This document shows positions 1 to 6,567 of a stretch of DNA of 25,145 nt, one piece after another. This DNA is from UBA668 sp052034175. Lineage in GTDB: Bacteria; Actinomycetota; Acidimicrobiia; Acidimicrobiales; Ilumatobacteraceae. The notes under the pieces were generated by a model. The model was not told the DNA's origin. It made no database searches and worked only from the letters and a program-made list of their open reading frames with translations. The translations under genes were made by a program, and so were the position numbers. The DNA lies in the NCBI GenBank assembly GCA_052034175.1, contig JBPOIX010000258.1, forward strand, positions 1-25,145, written 5' to 3'. Positions within the stretch are counted from its first letter, which is position 1. Each line of letters begins with the position of its first letter.

Positions 1-674
1 CTGACCGGGCCCCCATCGTCACCCTTGTGGTCACCGTCGCCGCCGTCGCGGAGGCCGCCGCCGTCGCCGTCGCCCTCGCCGTCGATTCCGTCATCACCAT
101 CGGCCGACTTGGCGATCAGGTAGCCGATCGCCCGCTCCATCTTCGGGTAGCGGTTCGCCAGGCGCCAGAAGTCCGCCCCGTGGCCCGGCACTTCCAGATG
201 GCACAACTCGTGGACGATCACACTGTCCACCACCCAGTCCGGGAACCGCGCCAGGCGCGTCGAGATCCGGATCGTGCGCGAGGTCGGCGTGCAGCTCCCC
301 CAGCGGGTGGTCATGTCGTCCGCCCAGCGGATCTCCTTCGGGCGTGGCAACTCGTAGCGCCGCGCCAGGGTGGTCGCACGCGCCGCGAGGTCGATCCGCT
401 CGGCGGTGAGCTTGCGGCGGAAGCTGGCGGCCATCTTCTCCGCCCACGCCTCGGTCTCGCCGGCGTTCATCCACCCCGGCACCGTCACCGTGAGCACCCC
501 GCCGCGCAACTGGGCCCCCACCGTGCGCTTGCGCTTGCGGCTGCGGACGACCTCCACGGTGAACGGCTGCGGGCCGCCGGCAGGCGCAGACGCAGGTGCT
601 GGCGCTGGCGCGGGTGCCGGAGCTGGCGCGGTCGACGGGGAGTCGAAGGGCAGCTGGAGCGGCTCGGCGGGCAC
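1..674 (-). CDS. YgjP-type (M48/DUF45) zinc metallopeptidase, C-terminus cut by window edge
   Basis: Reading the minus strand from GTG at 674 gives 224 codons, still open at base 1. Residues about 12-32 are a Pro-Ala low-complexity stretch. The rest matches the YgjP/WLM-like metallopeptidase fold: an RWGSC motif near residue 125, then HELCH (about 155-159), an HExxH zinc site, followed by HGADFW, the downstream ligand region of this family. The visible tail is Asp/Gly-rich (DGD repeats) and looks disordered. The protein has no signal peptide, so a cytoplasmic location is likely. Its physiological substrate is unknown. The start lies 9 nt after the stop of the histidine phosphatase, so the two are probably co-transcribed; TAGGGC formed by that stop is a near-match to a -10 box. 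The family call is firm; the exact start is less so. Confidence 0.8.
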   Translation of the reverse strand, partial: MPAEPLQLPFDSPSTAPAPAPAPAPAPASAPAGGPQPFTVEVVRSRKRKRTVGAQLRGGVLTVTVPGWMNAGETEAWAEKMAASFRRKLTAERIDLAARATTLARRYELPRPKEIRWADDMTTRWGSCTPTSRTIRISTRLARFPDWVVDSVIVHELCHLEVPGHGADFWRLANRYPKMERAIGYLIAKSADGDDGIDGEGDGDGGGLRDGGDGDHKGDDGGPV

Positions 675-682
675 CCGGCGCC

Positions 683-1282
683 CTACAGGGTGTCGCCGAA
701 GGCGGTCGGGTCGACGAGTTGCACCTGCTCGCCGGCGTCCACCCGGCCATCGCCGTGCACCGTGACCCAACAGCCGCCGAGGTTGGTGAAGCGGATGTCC
801 GGCGCGTCCAATGCCCGCCGCACGGTGCGGATGAGGCCGGCGTGGGTGACCACGAGCACTTCCCCGCCGGCATTCTGCGCAGCGATCTCGCGGAACGCGC
901 CGAGTGCACGGGAGGTCACCAGCACGGGGTCCTCTGCCCCCTCGGGCCGCTCGTGTGCGGCCAGGAGGCCGGGCCAGCCGGCTTCGATCTCGTGGATCGT
1001 CAGCCCCTGCCACGGCCCGAAGGACGCTTCCATCAGGCCAGGGTGCAACTGCACCGGGCCCACACCGATCAGTTCGGCGAGGATGGCGGCGGTGTGCGCG
1101 GCCCGTTGCAGGGTGCTGGCCCACACGGCGTCGAACATGCCCAGCTGCTCTGCGGCGAAGACGGCCTGGCGCAGCCCCACCTCGGTGAGCGGAGGGTCCT
1201 CCTGGCCTTGCCAGCGGCCGAGCGCGTTCCACTCGCTCTCTCCATGGCGCAGCACCAGCAGTCGGGTCGGCGGGGTCGTCAC
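683..1282 (-). CDS. Histidine phosphatase family protein (phosphoglycerate mutase-like)
   Basis: Cytoplasmic phosphatase of the RHG superfamily; substrate not predictable from sequence. Visible motifs are LRHGESEWN near the N-terminus (phospho-accepting His13 from this start), the S-T-L-Q-R-A segment, a mid-protein Glu-containing MEASFGPWQG, and VVTHAGLIR (second His, about 147). About 199 residues is normal for the family. I chose GTG at 1282 because a TACCCT hexamer ends 7 nt upstream, which fits a leaderless start; an in-frame GTG at 1300 would add six residues and lies upstream of that box. It is followed by the YgjP-like peptidase on the same strand and is divergent from the MoaD-like gene. 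Mycobacteria also carry a phosphoglycerate mutase-like gene near mshA, so conserved neighbourhood is plausible. Confidence 0.88.
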   Translation of the reverse strand: MTTPPTRLLVLRHGESEWNALGRWQGQEDPPLTEVGLRQAVFAAEQLGMFDAVWASTLQRAAHTAAILAELIGVGPVQLHPGLMEASFGPWQGLTIHEIEAGWPGLLAAHERPEGAEDPVLVTSRALGAFREIAAQNAGGEVLVVTHAGLIRTVRRALDAPDIRFTNLGGCWVTVHGDGRVDAGEQVQLVDPTAFGDTL

Positions 1283-1289
1283 CCGCCCG

Positions 1290-1295
1290 AGGGTA
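1290..1295 (-). promoter_or_regulatory. -10 box TACCCT for the histidine phosphatase
   Basis: The hexamer ends 7 nt before GTG 1282 on the minus strand. This is the spacing seen for leaderless genes throughout the window, and it supports the shorter start. Confidence 0.5.
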
Positions 1296-1343
1296 GCCAC
1301 CCACCCCGCTCACACCCGTGCTCACCCCACCTTCCTCGACCAT

Positions 1344-1384
1344 GTCACCCCCGTACGCGCCGCTTCGGCGCGTACGGGGGTGAC
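1344..1384. repeat. Perfect 19-bp inverted repeat with 3-nt loop
   Basis: The left arm 1344-1362 and right arm 1366-1384 are exact reverse complements around the loop CTT. Outside it, CCCCACC before and GGTGGGG after can extend the pairing with bulges. It sits in the shared upstream region of two divergent genes, where a terminator for either would not be expected. It could be a regulatory operator, a cruciform-forming site or one copy of a dispersed palindromic repeat. Confidence 0.9.
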
Positions 1385-1427
1385 GAGGTGGGGGGTGTGG
1401 CGCCGCGGGGTGAGGGGCTGGGCCAAC

Positions 1428-1433
1428 TAGCCT
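1428..1433 (+). promoter_or_regulatory. -10 box TAGCCT for the MoaD-like gene
   Basis: Ends 8 nt before ATG 1442 with no Shine-Dalgarno between, which is the leaderless pattern. Confidence 0.55.
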
Positions 1434-1441
1434 CGGCGGAC

Positions 1442-1684
1442 ATGGCCACCTTGCGACTGTTCGCCGCCGCCCGCGAAGCCGCGGGCACCGGCACCGCAAC
1501 GGTGGAGGGCGCCACGGTGGGCGACGTGTTGCACACCGCGGAGGCTCGCTTCGGCACGACATTCGCCGCCGTGCTCAAGAACTGCAAGGTGTGGCTCAAT
1601 GGGGAGCCCGCCGACGCCGATACCCCAGTCGAACCGGGCGATGAAGTGGCGGTACTTCCGCCCGTGAGTGGAGGATGCGAATGA
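1442..1684 (+). CDS. MoaD/ThiS-family sulfur carrier protein with C-terminal -GGCE
   Basis: This 80-residue ubiquitin-like beta-grasp protein resembles MoaD, which carries sulfur as a C-terminal thiocarboxylate for molybdopterin or related sulfur transfer. The family pattern is clear: N-terminal beta strand with FAAAREAAG, a central helix, then the V-x-PGDEVAVLPPVSGG ending. Carriers of this family normally end in Gly-Gly; here Gly77-Gly78 is followed by Cys79-Glu80. Such a tail must be removed before activation, as known for the QbsE carrier (ends -GGCF) trimmed by the JAMM protease QbsD. No MoaE, MoeB or JAMM gene is visible here, so pathway assignment is open. The stop overlaps the RsiG start (ATGA), and the codons for Gly-Gly form the RsiG ribosome binding site. 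Confidence 0.85.
   Translation: MATLRLFAAAREAAGTGTATVEGATVGDVLHTAEARFGTTFAAVLKNCKVWLNGEPADADTPVEPGDEVAVLPPVSGGCE
1670..1674 (+). promoter_or_regulatory. Ribosome binding site of the RsiG gene (GGAGG)
   Basis: GGAGG lies 6 nt before ATG 1681 and selects it over ATG 1675, which would lie directly on the RBS. The same bases encode the terminal Gly-Gly of the upstream sulfur carrier, implying translational coupling. Confidence 0.7.
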
Positions 1685-2184
1685 ACACGGCAGAGATCGA
1701 CCCCCGTACCTTGCCGTTGGACGAGCTGCGCGCCCTGAGGGCGGAACTGCAGCACCAGGACGACGTGGTCAGCTACGTCCGCCGCCTCGTGCAGGCCCGG
1801 CTGGACCTCGTGCGCGCCGAGATGCGCCGCCGCGAGGACGGCGACCACGACCCCGGCGACATCACGGGCGAGCTGCCGGGCATCCTCGGCTCGCACCTCA
1901 CCGGCGGCCCCGCCCGCCCACCGCGCCCGGCGGACGACTTCAGCGGCCACCCGCTGGCCGTGGAGCTCGAGGCGCTGTGCGACGAGGCCGGCAGCACCGA
2001 CCTGGAGTCCATGGACGCGGCCGAGCTCGGTGCGTTCGCCAGCCAGCTGCACGAGTTCGAGCAGGTGCGCTCGGGCGAGCGCAAGGAGTTGTTCGGCCGT
2101 ATCGACCTGCTCAGCGCGGAACTTGTCCGCCGCTACCGCGACGGCGAGGCCAACGTCGACGGCCTGCTCGACGCAGGCGAGTAG
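1681..2184 (+). CDS. rsiG: RsiG-family c-di-GMP-responsive anti-sigma factor
   Basis: A 167-residue, charged, helical protein with no membrane segment. In Streptomyces, RsiG binds c-di-GMP through E(X)3S(X)2R(X)3Q(X)3D motifs on two antiparallel helices, and when loaded it holds the sporulation sigma factor WhiG. Here helix 1 shows D27-S31-R34-Q38-D42 (Asp for Glu) and helix 2 shows E127-S131-R134-F138-D142 (Phe for Gln). The spacing is exact in both copies. The region between (about 52-90) is Pro/Gly-rich and looks like a linker. The partner sigma factor is not in this window. The start overlaps the stop of the sulfur carrier and is preceded by GGAGG. A diguanylate cyclase lies at 20245-21792. 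The family call rests on motif spacing, not on a database search. Confidence 0.78.
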   Translation: MNTAEIDPRTLPLDELRALRAELQHQDDVVSYVRRLVQARLDLVRAEMRRREDGDHDPGDITGELPGILGSHLTGGPARPPRPADDFSGHPLAVELEALCDEAGSTDLESMDAAELGAFASQLHEFEQVRSGERKELFGRIDLLSAELVRRYRDGEANVDGLLDAGE

Positions 2185-2187
2185 GGT
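2182..2187 (+). promoter_or_regulatory. -10 box TAGGGT for the XRE gene, built on the rsiG stop codon
   Basis: The first three bases are the TAG stop of rsiG. The box ends 7 nt before GTG 2195, suggesting a leaderless transcript starting at the XRE gene. Confidence 0.55.
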
Positions 2188-2194
2188 CGCCCTC

Positions 2195-2575
2195 GTGCCC
2201 GACGTGCGCGAGGAAATCGAACACCGCCTCTCCGACCTCGGCGACTTCATCCGCACCCAACGCGAGGTCGCCCGCATGAGCGTGCGCCGCCTGGCGGAAT
2301 TGGCGGGCGTGAGCAACCCCTACCTGTCGCAGATCGAGCGCGGGCTGCGCAAGCCCTCGGCGGACATCCTGCAGCAGATCGCCAAGGGCCTGCAGATCAG
2401 CGCCGAGACCCTCTACGAGCGAGCCGGCATTCTCGACCCGGAGGCACGCGGCCTGAACGGGGTGCGTGAGGCCATCGCCGCCGACCCGCTGCTCACCCCC
2501 GAGCAGCAGCAGGCCTTGCTCAACGTGTACGAGAGCTTCGTCGGCTCAACACTGCGAACGCCAGCACGCCACTGA
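2195..2575 (+). CDS. XRE-family helix-turn-helix transcriptional regulator
   Basis: A 126-residue DNA-binding protein. An N-terminal helix (about 1-25, DLGDFIRTQREVAR) leads into a canonical Cro/CI-type HTH at about 27-80, with LAELAGVSNPYLSQIERG as the turn and recognition helix and GLRKPSADILQQIAKGL closing the domain. The C-terminal 40 residues are helical (LLTPEQQQALLNVYESF) and may mediate dimerisation. This short architecture is common in actinobacteria, including a gene upstream of the mshA region in mycobacteria. GTG 2195 was chosen because a TAGGGT box lies 7 nt upstream and the residues before it belong to the overlapping rsiG reading frame. The last 56 nt overlap the convergent nhaA. 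Target genes are unknown. Confidence 0.88.
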   Translation: MPDVREEIEHRLSDLGDFIRTQREVARMSVRRLAELAGVSNPYLSQIERGLRKPSADILQQIAKGLQISAETLYERAGILDPEARGLNGVREAIAADPLLTPEQQQALLNVYESFVGSTLRTPARH

Positions 2576-3806
2576 GCAGCGAGGCCACGAGGATGGCCAT
2601 CTTGGCGTCGGCGATCTGTGCCTCGGCATCGGGCCCCTCCTTGAACGCCAGTTCGGCGATGAAGATGGCGACCGTGAACCCGATGCCCGCGGCATGGCCG
2701 GCGCCGAGCAGTTGACGGGTCGACGTGGCGGCAGGTAGGTCGGCGAGCCCGCTGCGCGCGGCCACACGGGTGGCCAGCAGCACGCCGAGCGGCTTGCCCA
2801 CCATCAGGCCGGCGAACACACCCCAGGTGATGGGGGACTCCAGCGCATGGCGCAGGCTCTCCGTGCTGACCTCGATGCCCGCGTTGGCCAGGGCGAACAC
2901 GGGGACGATGAGGTAGCTCGTCCACGGGTGCAGCACGTGCTCCAGCCATTCCACCGTGCTCACCGAGCCCTTCGCCAGCTGCATCGACGCCTTGGCGTGC
3001 TCCACCGACGTCAGGTCGCCGAGTTCGTCGGCGTCCACCAGTTCGGGCGCGAAGCGAGGCGTGACGGGGGCGAGCAACCCCATCACCACGCCAGCCAGGG
3101 TGGGGTGCACCCCGGCTTCGTGCAACGCGAACCAGGTGAGCGCGCCGAGCACGAGGTAGGTGGGCATGTGGTGCACGCCGAGCCGGCGCACGACCACGGT
3201 GGCGACGACGGCGCCCACACCGACGGCCAGCCAGGCGAACTGCACACCGCTGCTGTAGAACACGGCGATCACCAGGATCGCGCCGATGTCGTCCACCACC
3301 GCCAGGCCGAGCAGGAAGGCCCGCAGGCTGGCCGGCACCCCCTCGCCGGCAAGGGCCATCACGCCCACGGCCAGGGCGATGTCGGTGGCCATCGGCACAC
3401 CCCACCCCTTGGCCTCCGTGCCGCCGGCGATGGCCAGGTAGATGCCTGCGGGAACGACCATCCCACCGATCGCCGCGGCCACCGGAAGCGCCGCCGCGCG
3501 CCGGCCGGCGAGGTGCCCACTGGTGACCTCGCGCTTGATCTCCAGCCCGACGACGAGGAAGAAGATCGCCATCGCCCCGTCGTTCACCCAGTGGCGCAGG
3601 TCGAGGTGCAGGGTGTGGCCCGCGACCTCCAGGCCGATGCCGCTGTGCCAGAAGGAGTCGTAGGCGCCGGACCACGGCGAGTTCGCCCACGCCAGGGCCA
3701 CCACCGCGGCGGCCACGAGCAGGGCGCCACCGGCGGCCTCCGTGTGGAGGAAGTCCCGCAGCGGCGACAGCGCCCGCAGGAAGGGATTGCGTTGGCGGCG
3801 CGGCAT
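2520..3806 (-). CDS. nhaA: Na+/H+ antiporter NhaA
   Basis: A 428-residue inner-membrane antiporter that exports Na+ in exchange for protons, supporting pH and sodium homeostasis. The sequence has about eleven to twelve hydrophobic segments and NhaA hallmarks: FLHTEAAGGALLVAAA at the first helix, VNDGAMAIFFLVVGLEIKRE, ATDIALAVGVMAL, and the double-Asp ion-binding motif VVDDIGAIL. Length is typical. The start ATG 3806 gives the expected short cytoplasmic Arg-rich N-terminus; no strong Shine-Dalgarno is seen. It is divergent from mshA (66 nt apart). At its 3' end it overlaps the XRE gene tail to tail by 56 nt, so each transcript carries antisense to the other's end. Confidence 0.95.
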   Translation of the reverse strand: MPRRQRNPFLRALSPLRDFLHTEAAGGALLVAAAVVALAWANSPWSGAYDSFWHSGIGLEVAGHTLHLDLRHWVNDGAMAIFFLVVGLEIKREVTSGHLAGRRAAALPVAAAIGGMVVPAGIYLAIAGGTEAKGWGVPMATDIALAVGVMALAGEGVPASLRAFLLGLAVVDDIGAILVIAVFYSSGVQFAWLAVGVGAVVATVVVRRLGVHHMPTYLVLGALTWFALHEAGVHPTLAGVVMGLLAPVTPRFAPELVDADELGDLTSVEHAKASMQLAKGSVSTVEWLEHVLHPWTSYLIVPVFALANAGIEVSTESLRHALESPITWGVFAGLMVGKPLGVLLATRVAARSGLADLPAATSTRQLLGAGHAAGIGFTVAIFIAELAFKEGPDAEAQIADAKMAILVASLLSGVLAFAVLSRRSSRTR

Positions 3807-3855
3807 GCCCAGATTCTGCCATGCGCGCCCGCGGCGGGAATGCTGACCGGTTGGA

Positions 3856-3861
3856 TAGTGT
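3856..3861 (+). promoter_or_regulatory. Possible -10 box TAGTGT for mshA
   Basis: Lies in the 66-nt gap between divergent nhaA and mshA and ends 11 nt before GTG 3873. The spacing allows only a 2-5 nt leader. Confidence 0.4.
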
Positions 3862-3872
3862 TTCAACCCGTC

Positions 3873-5090
3873 GTGACCCGGGTCGCCATGCTCTCCTTCC
3901 ACACCTCGCCCCTGGCCCAGCCGGGCTCGGGCGACAGTGGCGGTATGAACGTCTATGTGCGCGAGATCGTCTCGGCGCTGGCGCAGGCCGGTCTGGAGTG
4001 CACCACGTTCACCCGCCGCACCCGGGCGGACCAGCCGGATGTCGTGCTCGTGGAGCCCGGCCATCGGGTGGTCCATGTGGACGCCGGCCCGTACGACCTG
4101 GCGAAGGAGGACCTGCCGAGCGTGCTCGGTGAGTTCAGCGATGCCGTCATCGCCCACCTGGCGCACGACTTCCCGGCCGACGTCGTGCACGCCAACTACT
4201 TCCTCAGCGGGCTGGTGGCGCACCGCATCAAGCACGAGTTGGGCATCCCGTTCGTCACCACCTTCCACACCCTGGCCAAGGTGAAGGCAGAGGGCGGCGA
4301 CCAGGAGAGCCAGTGGCGCCACGACGCCGAAGCGGAGATCGTCGGCTGCGCGGACGCCATCTGCGTCAACTGCTCCGAGGAGGAGCACCAGTTCCGCCGC
4401 CTCTACGGCCCGCCGCCGGGCCGGATCGAAATCGTCGCCCCGGCGGTGGAGCACGCCTTCTTCGCCCCGGGCGATCGCCGCGGCGCGCGGCGGGCGCTGG
4501 AGCTCCCGGAGGACGCGCCCGTGGTGTTGTTCGTCGGCCGCATCCAGCCGCTGAAGGGGCCGGATGTGGCGGTGCGGGCGCTGGCCGGCCTGCAACGGCC
4601 CGACGCTCGCCTGCTCATCGTCGGTGGCGCCAGCGGGCAGGAGGGGGACACCGAGGTCGCCCGCCTGCACGCCCTCATCGCCGAGTTGGGCGTGGCCGGG
4701 CAGGTCCAGTTCGTGCCGCCCCAGCCGCATCACATCCTCAGCACCTACTACCGCGCCGCCGACGCGGTGGTGGTGCCCAGCCGCAGCGAGAGCTTCGGGC
4801 TGGTCGCGCTGGAGGCGTCGGCGTGCGGCATCCCGGTGGTGGCCAGCGGGGTCGGCGGCCTCCTCACGCTGGTGGACCACGGCGAGACCGGCTACCTCGT
4901 CCCGAACCGCGACCCCGCCCTGTTCACCCACTACCTGCGCGAGATTCTCGACCACCCGGCCCATGCCGCGGCGCTCGGGCGGCGGGCAGCGGAGCGTGCC
5001 ACGCGCTACACGTGGGCCTTTGCCGCCGCCCGGCTGCGCCGCTTGTACATCGACCTCGGCGTGCGCCGCCTGGTGTCCTGCGGAGCATGA
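3873..5090 (+). CDS. mshA: D-inositol-3-phosphate glycosyltransferase (mycothiol synthesis)
   Basis: A GT4-family enzyme that transfers GlcNAc from UDP-GlcNAc to inositol-3-phosphate, the first step of mycothiol, the main low-molecular-weight thiol of actinobacteria. The N-terminal signature SFHTSPLAQPGSGDSGGMNV is diagnostic for MshA. The acceptor side also shows HANYFLSGLVAHRIKHELG and FVTTFHTLAKVK. The C-terminal nucleotide-sugar domain has VGRIQPLKGPD and the E-x7-E-like ESFGLVALEA. At 405 residues it is shorter than the mycobacterial protein but complete in motifs. GTG 3873 is favoured by a TAGTGT box upstream; ATG 3888 is an alternative. The stop overlaps the start of the YbjN gene (ATGA), the same pairing seen in mycobacteria. 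MshB, MshC and MshD are not in the window. Confidence 0.92.
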   Translation: MTRVAMLSFHTSPLAQPGSGDSGGMNVYVREIVSALAQAGLECTTFTRRTRADQPDVVLVEPGHRVVHVDAGPYDLAKEDLPSVLGEFSDAVIAHLAHDFPADVVHANYFLSGLVAHRIKHELGIPFVTTFHTLAKVKAEGGDQESQWRHDAEAEIVGCADAICVNCSEEEHQFRRLYGPPPGRIEIVAPAVEHAFFAPGDRRGARRALELPEDAPVVLFVGRIQPLKGPDVAVRALAGLQRPDARLLIVGGASGQEGDTEVARLHALIAELGVAGQVQFVPPQPHHILSTYYRAADAVVVPSRSESFGLVALEASACGIPVVASGVGGLLTLVDHGETGYLVPNRDPALFTHYLREILDHPAHAAALGRRAAERATRYTWAFAAARLRRLYIDLGVRRLVSCGA

Positions 5091-5554
5091 GCGAGTACCA
5101 CCTGCCCCCGTCGCTGGCCGACTACGAGGCCGCCATCGACCGCTGGCTGCGCAGCTTCGCCGACGGCAACCCGGCGTTCGAGTCCATCGACCGCGCCGCA
5201 CCCGGCGACAGCACCGAACCGCGGTGGTACGTGCGCCTCACGGGCGAGGAGAAGGACCACATCACGATCTGGCTCACGCTCGGCCAGCGCACCCTGCGCT
5301 ACGAGACCTATGTGCTGCCGGCGCCGCAGGAGAACCTGGCCGAGGTGTACGAGATGGTGCTGCGGCGCAACGACCGGATGGTGGGCGCCCACTTCGCGAT
5401 CGGGGTGGAGGACGCCCTGTTCCTGCGCGGCGAGTTGCCGCTGACGGCCCTCAACGAGGACGAACTGGACCGCATCGTCGGCTCGCTCTACACCTATGTG
5501 GAGCAGTTGTTCCCCGCGCTGGTCCGCCTGGCGTTCGCCAGCAAGTTCGCCTGA
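5087..5554 (+). CDS. YbjN domain-containing protein
   Basis: A 155-residue cytoplasmic protein of the YbjN/DUF1790 group, which has a secretion-chaperone-like fold and no established enzymatic activity. Visible features are a helical N-terminus (LADYEAAIDRWLRSF), a W-Y-V-R-L strand, the conserved R-Y-E-T-Y-V-L-P-A-P-Q-E-N segment, and R-R-N-D-R-M followed by an F-A-I-G-V-E-D strand, then LDRIVGSLYTYVEQ. It overlaps mshA by 4 nt (ATGA) and so is translationally coupled. The same adjacency in mycobacteria suggests a link with mycothiol or redox metabolism, but that is inference. No strong Shine-Dalgarno is seen beyond GGAG just before the ATG. Confidence 0.85.
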   Translation: MSEYHLPPSLADYEAAIDRWLRSFADGNPAFESIDRAAPGDSTEPRWYVRLTGEEKDHITIWLTLGQRTLRYETYVLPAPQENLAEVYEMVLRRNDRMVGAHFAIGVEDALFLRGELPLTALNEDELDRIVGSLYTYVEQLFPALVRLAFASKFA

Positions 5555-5577
5555 GCCGGCACTCGCGGCCACGAACT

Positions 5578-5592
5578 TTGCCGAATCGGCAA
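5578..5592. repeat. 15-bp palindrome TTGCCGA-A-TCGGCAA
   Basis: Perfect 7-bp arms around one central base, 24 nt after the YbjN stop in the gap before proC. The size suits a dimeric regulator site. It lacks a T tract, so a terminator is less likely. Confidence 0.6.
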
Positions 5593-5613
5593 TCTCACTG
5601 TGCACCAGTTGGT

Positions 5614-5662
5614 ATGCGGGTGGGTTGTCGTCGTCGGGGAAGTCGCCGGTGCCCACCCGCAT
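5614..5662. repeat. 11-bp perfect inverted repeat with 27-nt loop upstream of proC
   Basis: ATGCGGGTGGG (5614-5624) and CCCACCCGCAT (5652-5662) are exact reverse complements. The site covers the region just upstream of the proC -10 box, where the -35 and regulator sites would sit. The long loop suggests two operator half-sites or a hairpin at the end of the YbjN transcript rather than a classic terminator. Confidence 0.6.
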
Positions 5663-5692
5663 TCATCGCCCGATGGCGCGGGTGCCGCGCCC

Positions 5693-5698
5693 TAGCCT
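5693..5698 (+). promoter_or_regulatory. -10 box TAGCCT for proC
   Basis: Ends 7 nt before ATG 5706 with no Shine-Dalgarno: leaderless pattern. Confidence 0.55.
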
Positions 5699-5705
5699 GG
5701 CGCGC

Positions 5706-6491
5706 ATGACATACCGGTTGGCAGTGGTGGGCGGCGGCAACATGGGCGCCGCGCTCGTGGGTGGGCTTCTGCAGGCGGGGTGGGCCGCGGCGGACATCGC
5801 CGTGGTGGAGGTCCTGGCGGCTCGTGCGGCGCAGCTGGGCGAGCTGTTCCCCGGGGTCACCGTCACGGATGTGGTGCCCTCGTGCGATGCCGCCCTGATC
5901 GCCGTGAAGCCGTACGACGTGCCGGCTGCCACCACCGACGCCGTCGGTGCCGGCGCCACCCGCATCCTCAGCATTGCCGCCGGGGTCACCCTGGAGGCCC
6001 TCCAGGCCGCGGCCGGGGATGCCGTGTGCATCCGCGCCATGCCGAACACCCCCGCCCTGGTGGGCGAAGGGGCGGCGGCCATCGCCGGAGGCGCCGGCGC
6101 CACCGACGCCGACCTGGCGTGGGCGGAGGCGATCCTCGGCTCGGTCGGCACGGTCGTGCGGGTGCCCGAAGCGCACCTCGATGCCGTCACCGGGTTGGCC
6201 GGCAGCGGCCCCGCCTACCTGTTCCTGGTGGCCGAAGCGCTGATCGATGCCGGTGTGCTGAACGGCCTCACACGCGCCACCAGCGAGGCCTTGGTGGCCC
6301 AACTGCTGGTCGGTTCGGCAGCGTTGCTGCGCGACCGCGGCGAGCCGGCCCAGCTGCGCGCCCAGGTCACCTCCCCCGGCGGCACGACGGCGGCAGGCCT
6401 GAAGGCCTTGGAGGACCACGCCGTGCGCGCCGCCTTCCTCGACGCCGTCACCGCGGCCACCCGGCGCAGCCAGGAGCTCGGCCGCCACTGA
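5706..6491 (+). CDS. proC: Pyrroline-5-carboxylate reductase
   Basis: Cytosolic enzyme that reduces pyrroline-5-carboxylate to L-proline with NAD(P)H, the last step of proline synthesis. The 261-residue length is typical. The N-terminal Rossmann motif is VVGGGNMGAALVGGLL (about 7-22). Next come ALIAVKPYDV, ILSIAAGVTLEAL, IRAMPNTPALVGEG, and the C-terminal signature GLAGSGPAYLFLVAEALIDA with QVTSPGGTTAAGLKALE, which forms the proline-side active site. It stands alone between YbjN and a structured intergenic region and appears to be transcribed from its own leaderless promoter. In mycobacteria proC likewise lies between the mshA and hem regions, so this is conserved backbone. Confidence 0.95.
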   Translation: MTYRLAVVGGGNMGAALVGGLLQAGWAAADIAVVEVLAARAAQLGELFPGVTVTDVVPSCDAALIAVKPYDVPAATTDAVGAGATRILSIAAGVTLEALQAAAGDAVCIRAMPNTPALVGEGAAAIAGGAGATDADLAWAEAILGSVGTVVRVPEAHLDAVTGLAGSGPAYLFLVAEALIDAGVLNGLTRATSEALVAQLLVGSAALLRDRGEPAQLRAQVTSPGGTTAAGLKALEDHAVRAAFLDAVTAATRRSQELGRH

Positions 6492-6555
6492 ACGTGGTCG
6501 GGTGTTCACCCGAAAAATCTTGCTGTGACTCTTTTCTCATCGACGCGCGTGTGCC

Positions 6556-6561
6556 TATCCT
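6556..6561 (+). promoter_or_regulatory. -10 box TATCCT ahead of a candidate structured RNA
   Basis: A transcript from this box would begin near 6568, at the 5' base of the first hairpin. A weak -35 (CTGTGA, 6533-6538) lies at 17-bp spacing. Confidence 0.4.
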
Positions 6562-6567
6562 TCGCAC

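Noticed and set aside
27..1430. Long open frames on the plus strand over the peptidase and phosphatase genes
   Set aside because: They are antisense shadows of high-GC genes. The minus-strand frames carry the HELCH and RHGE motifs; the plus frames have only Arg/Ala/Pro-rich composition.
5006..5662. Minus-strand frame starting at 5662 in the YbjN-proC gap
   Set aside because: The first residues look protein-like, but the frame runs on as antisense through YbjN and mshA, has no promoter or ribosome site, and its start lies in the arm of an inverted repeat.
6498..6520. Hairpin TCGGGT-GTTC-ACCCGA after proC as an intrinsic terminator
   Set aside because: The stem is followed by an A tract rather than a T tract on the coding strand, and on the other strand no gene ends here. 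It may be a protein-binding site.
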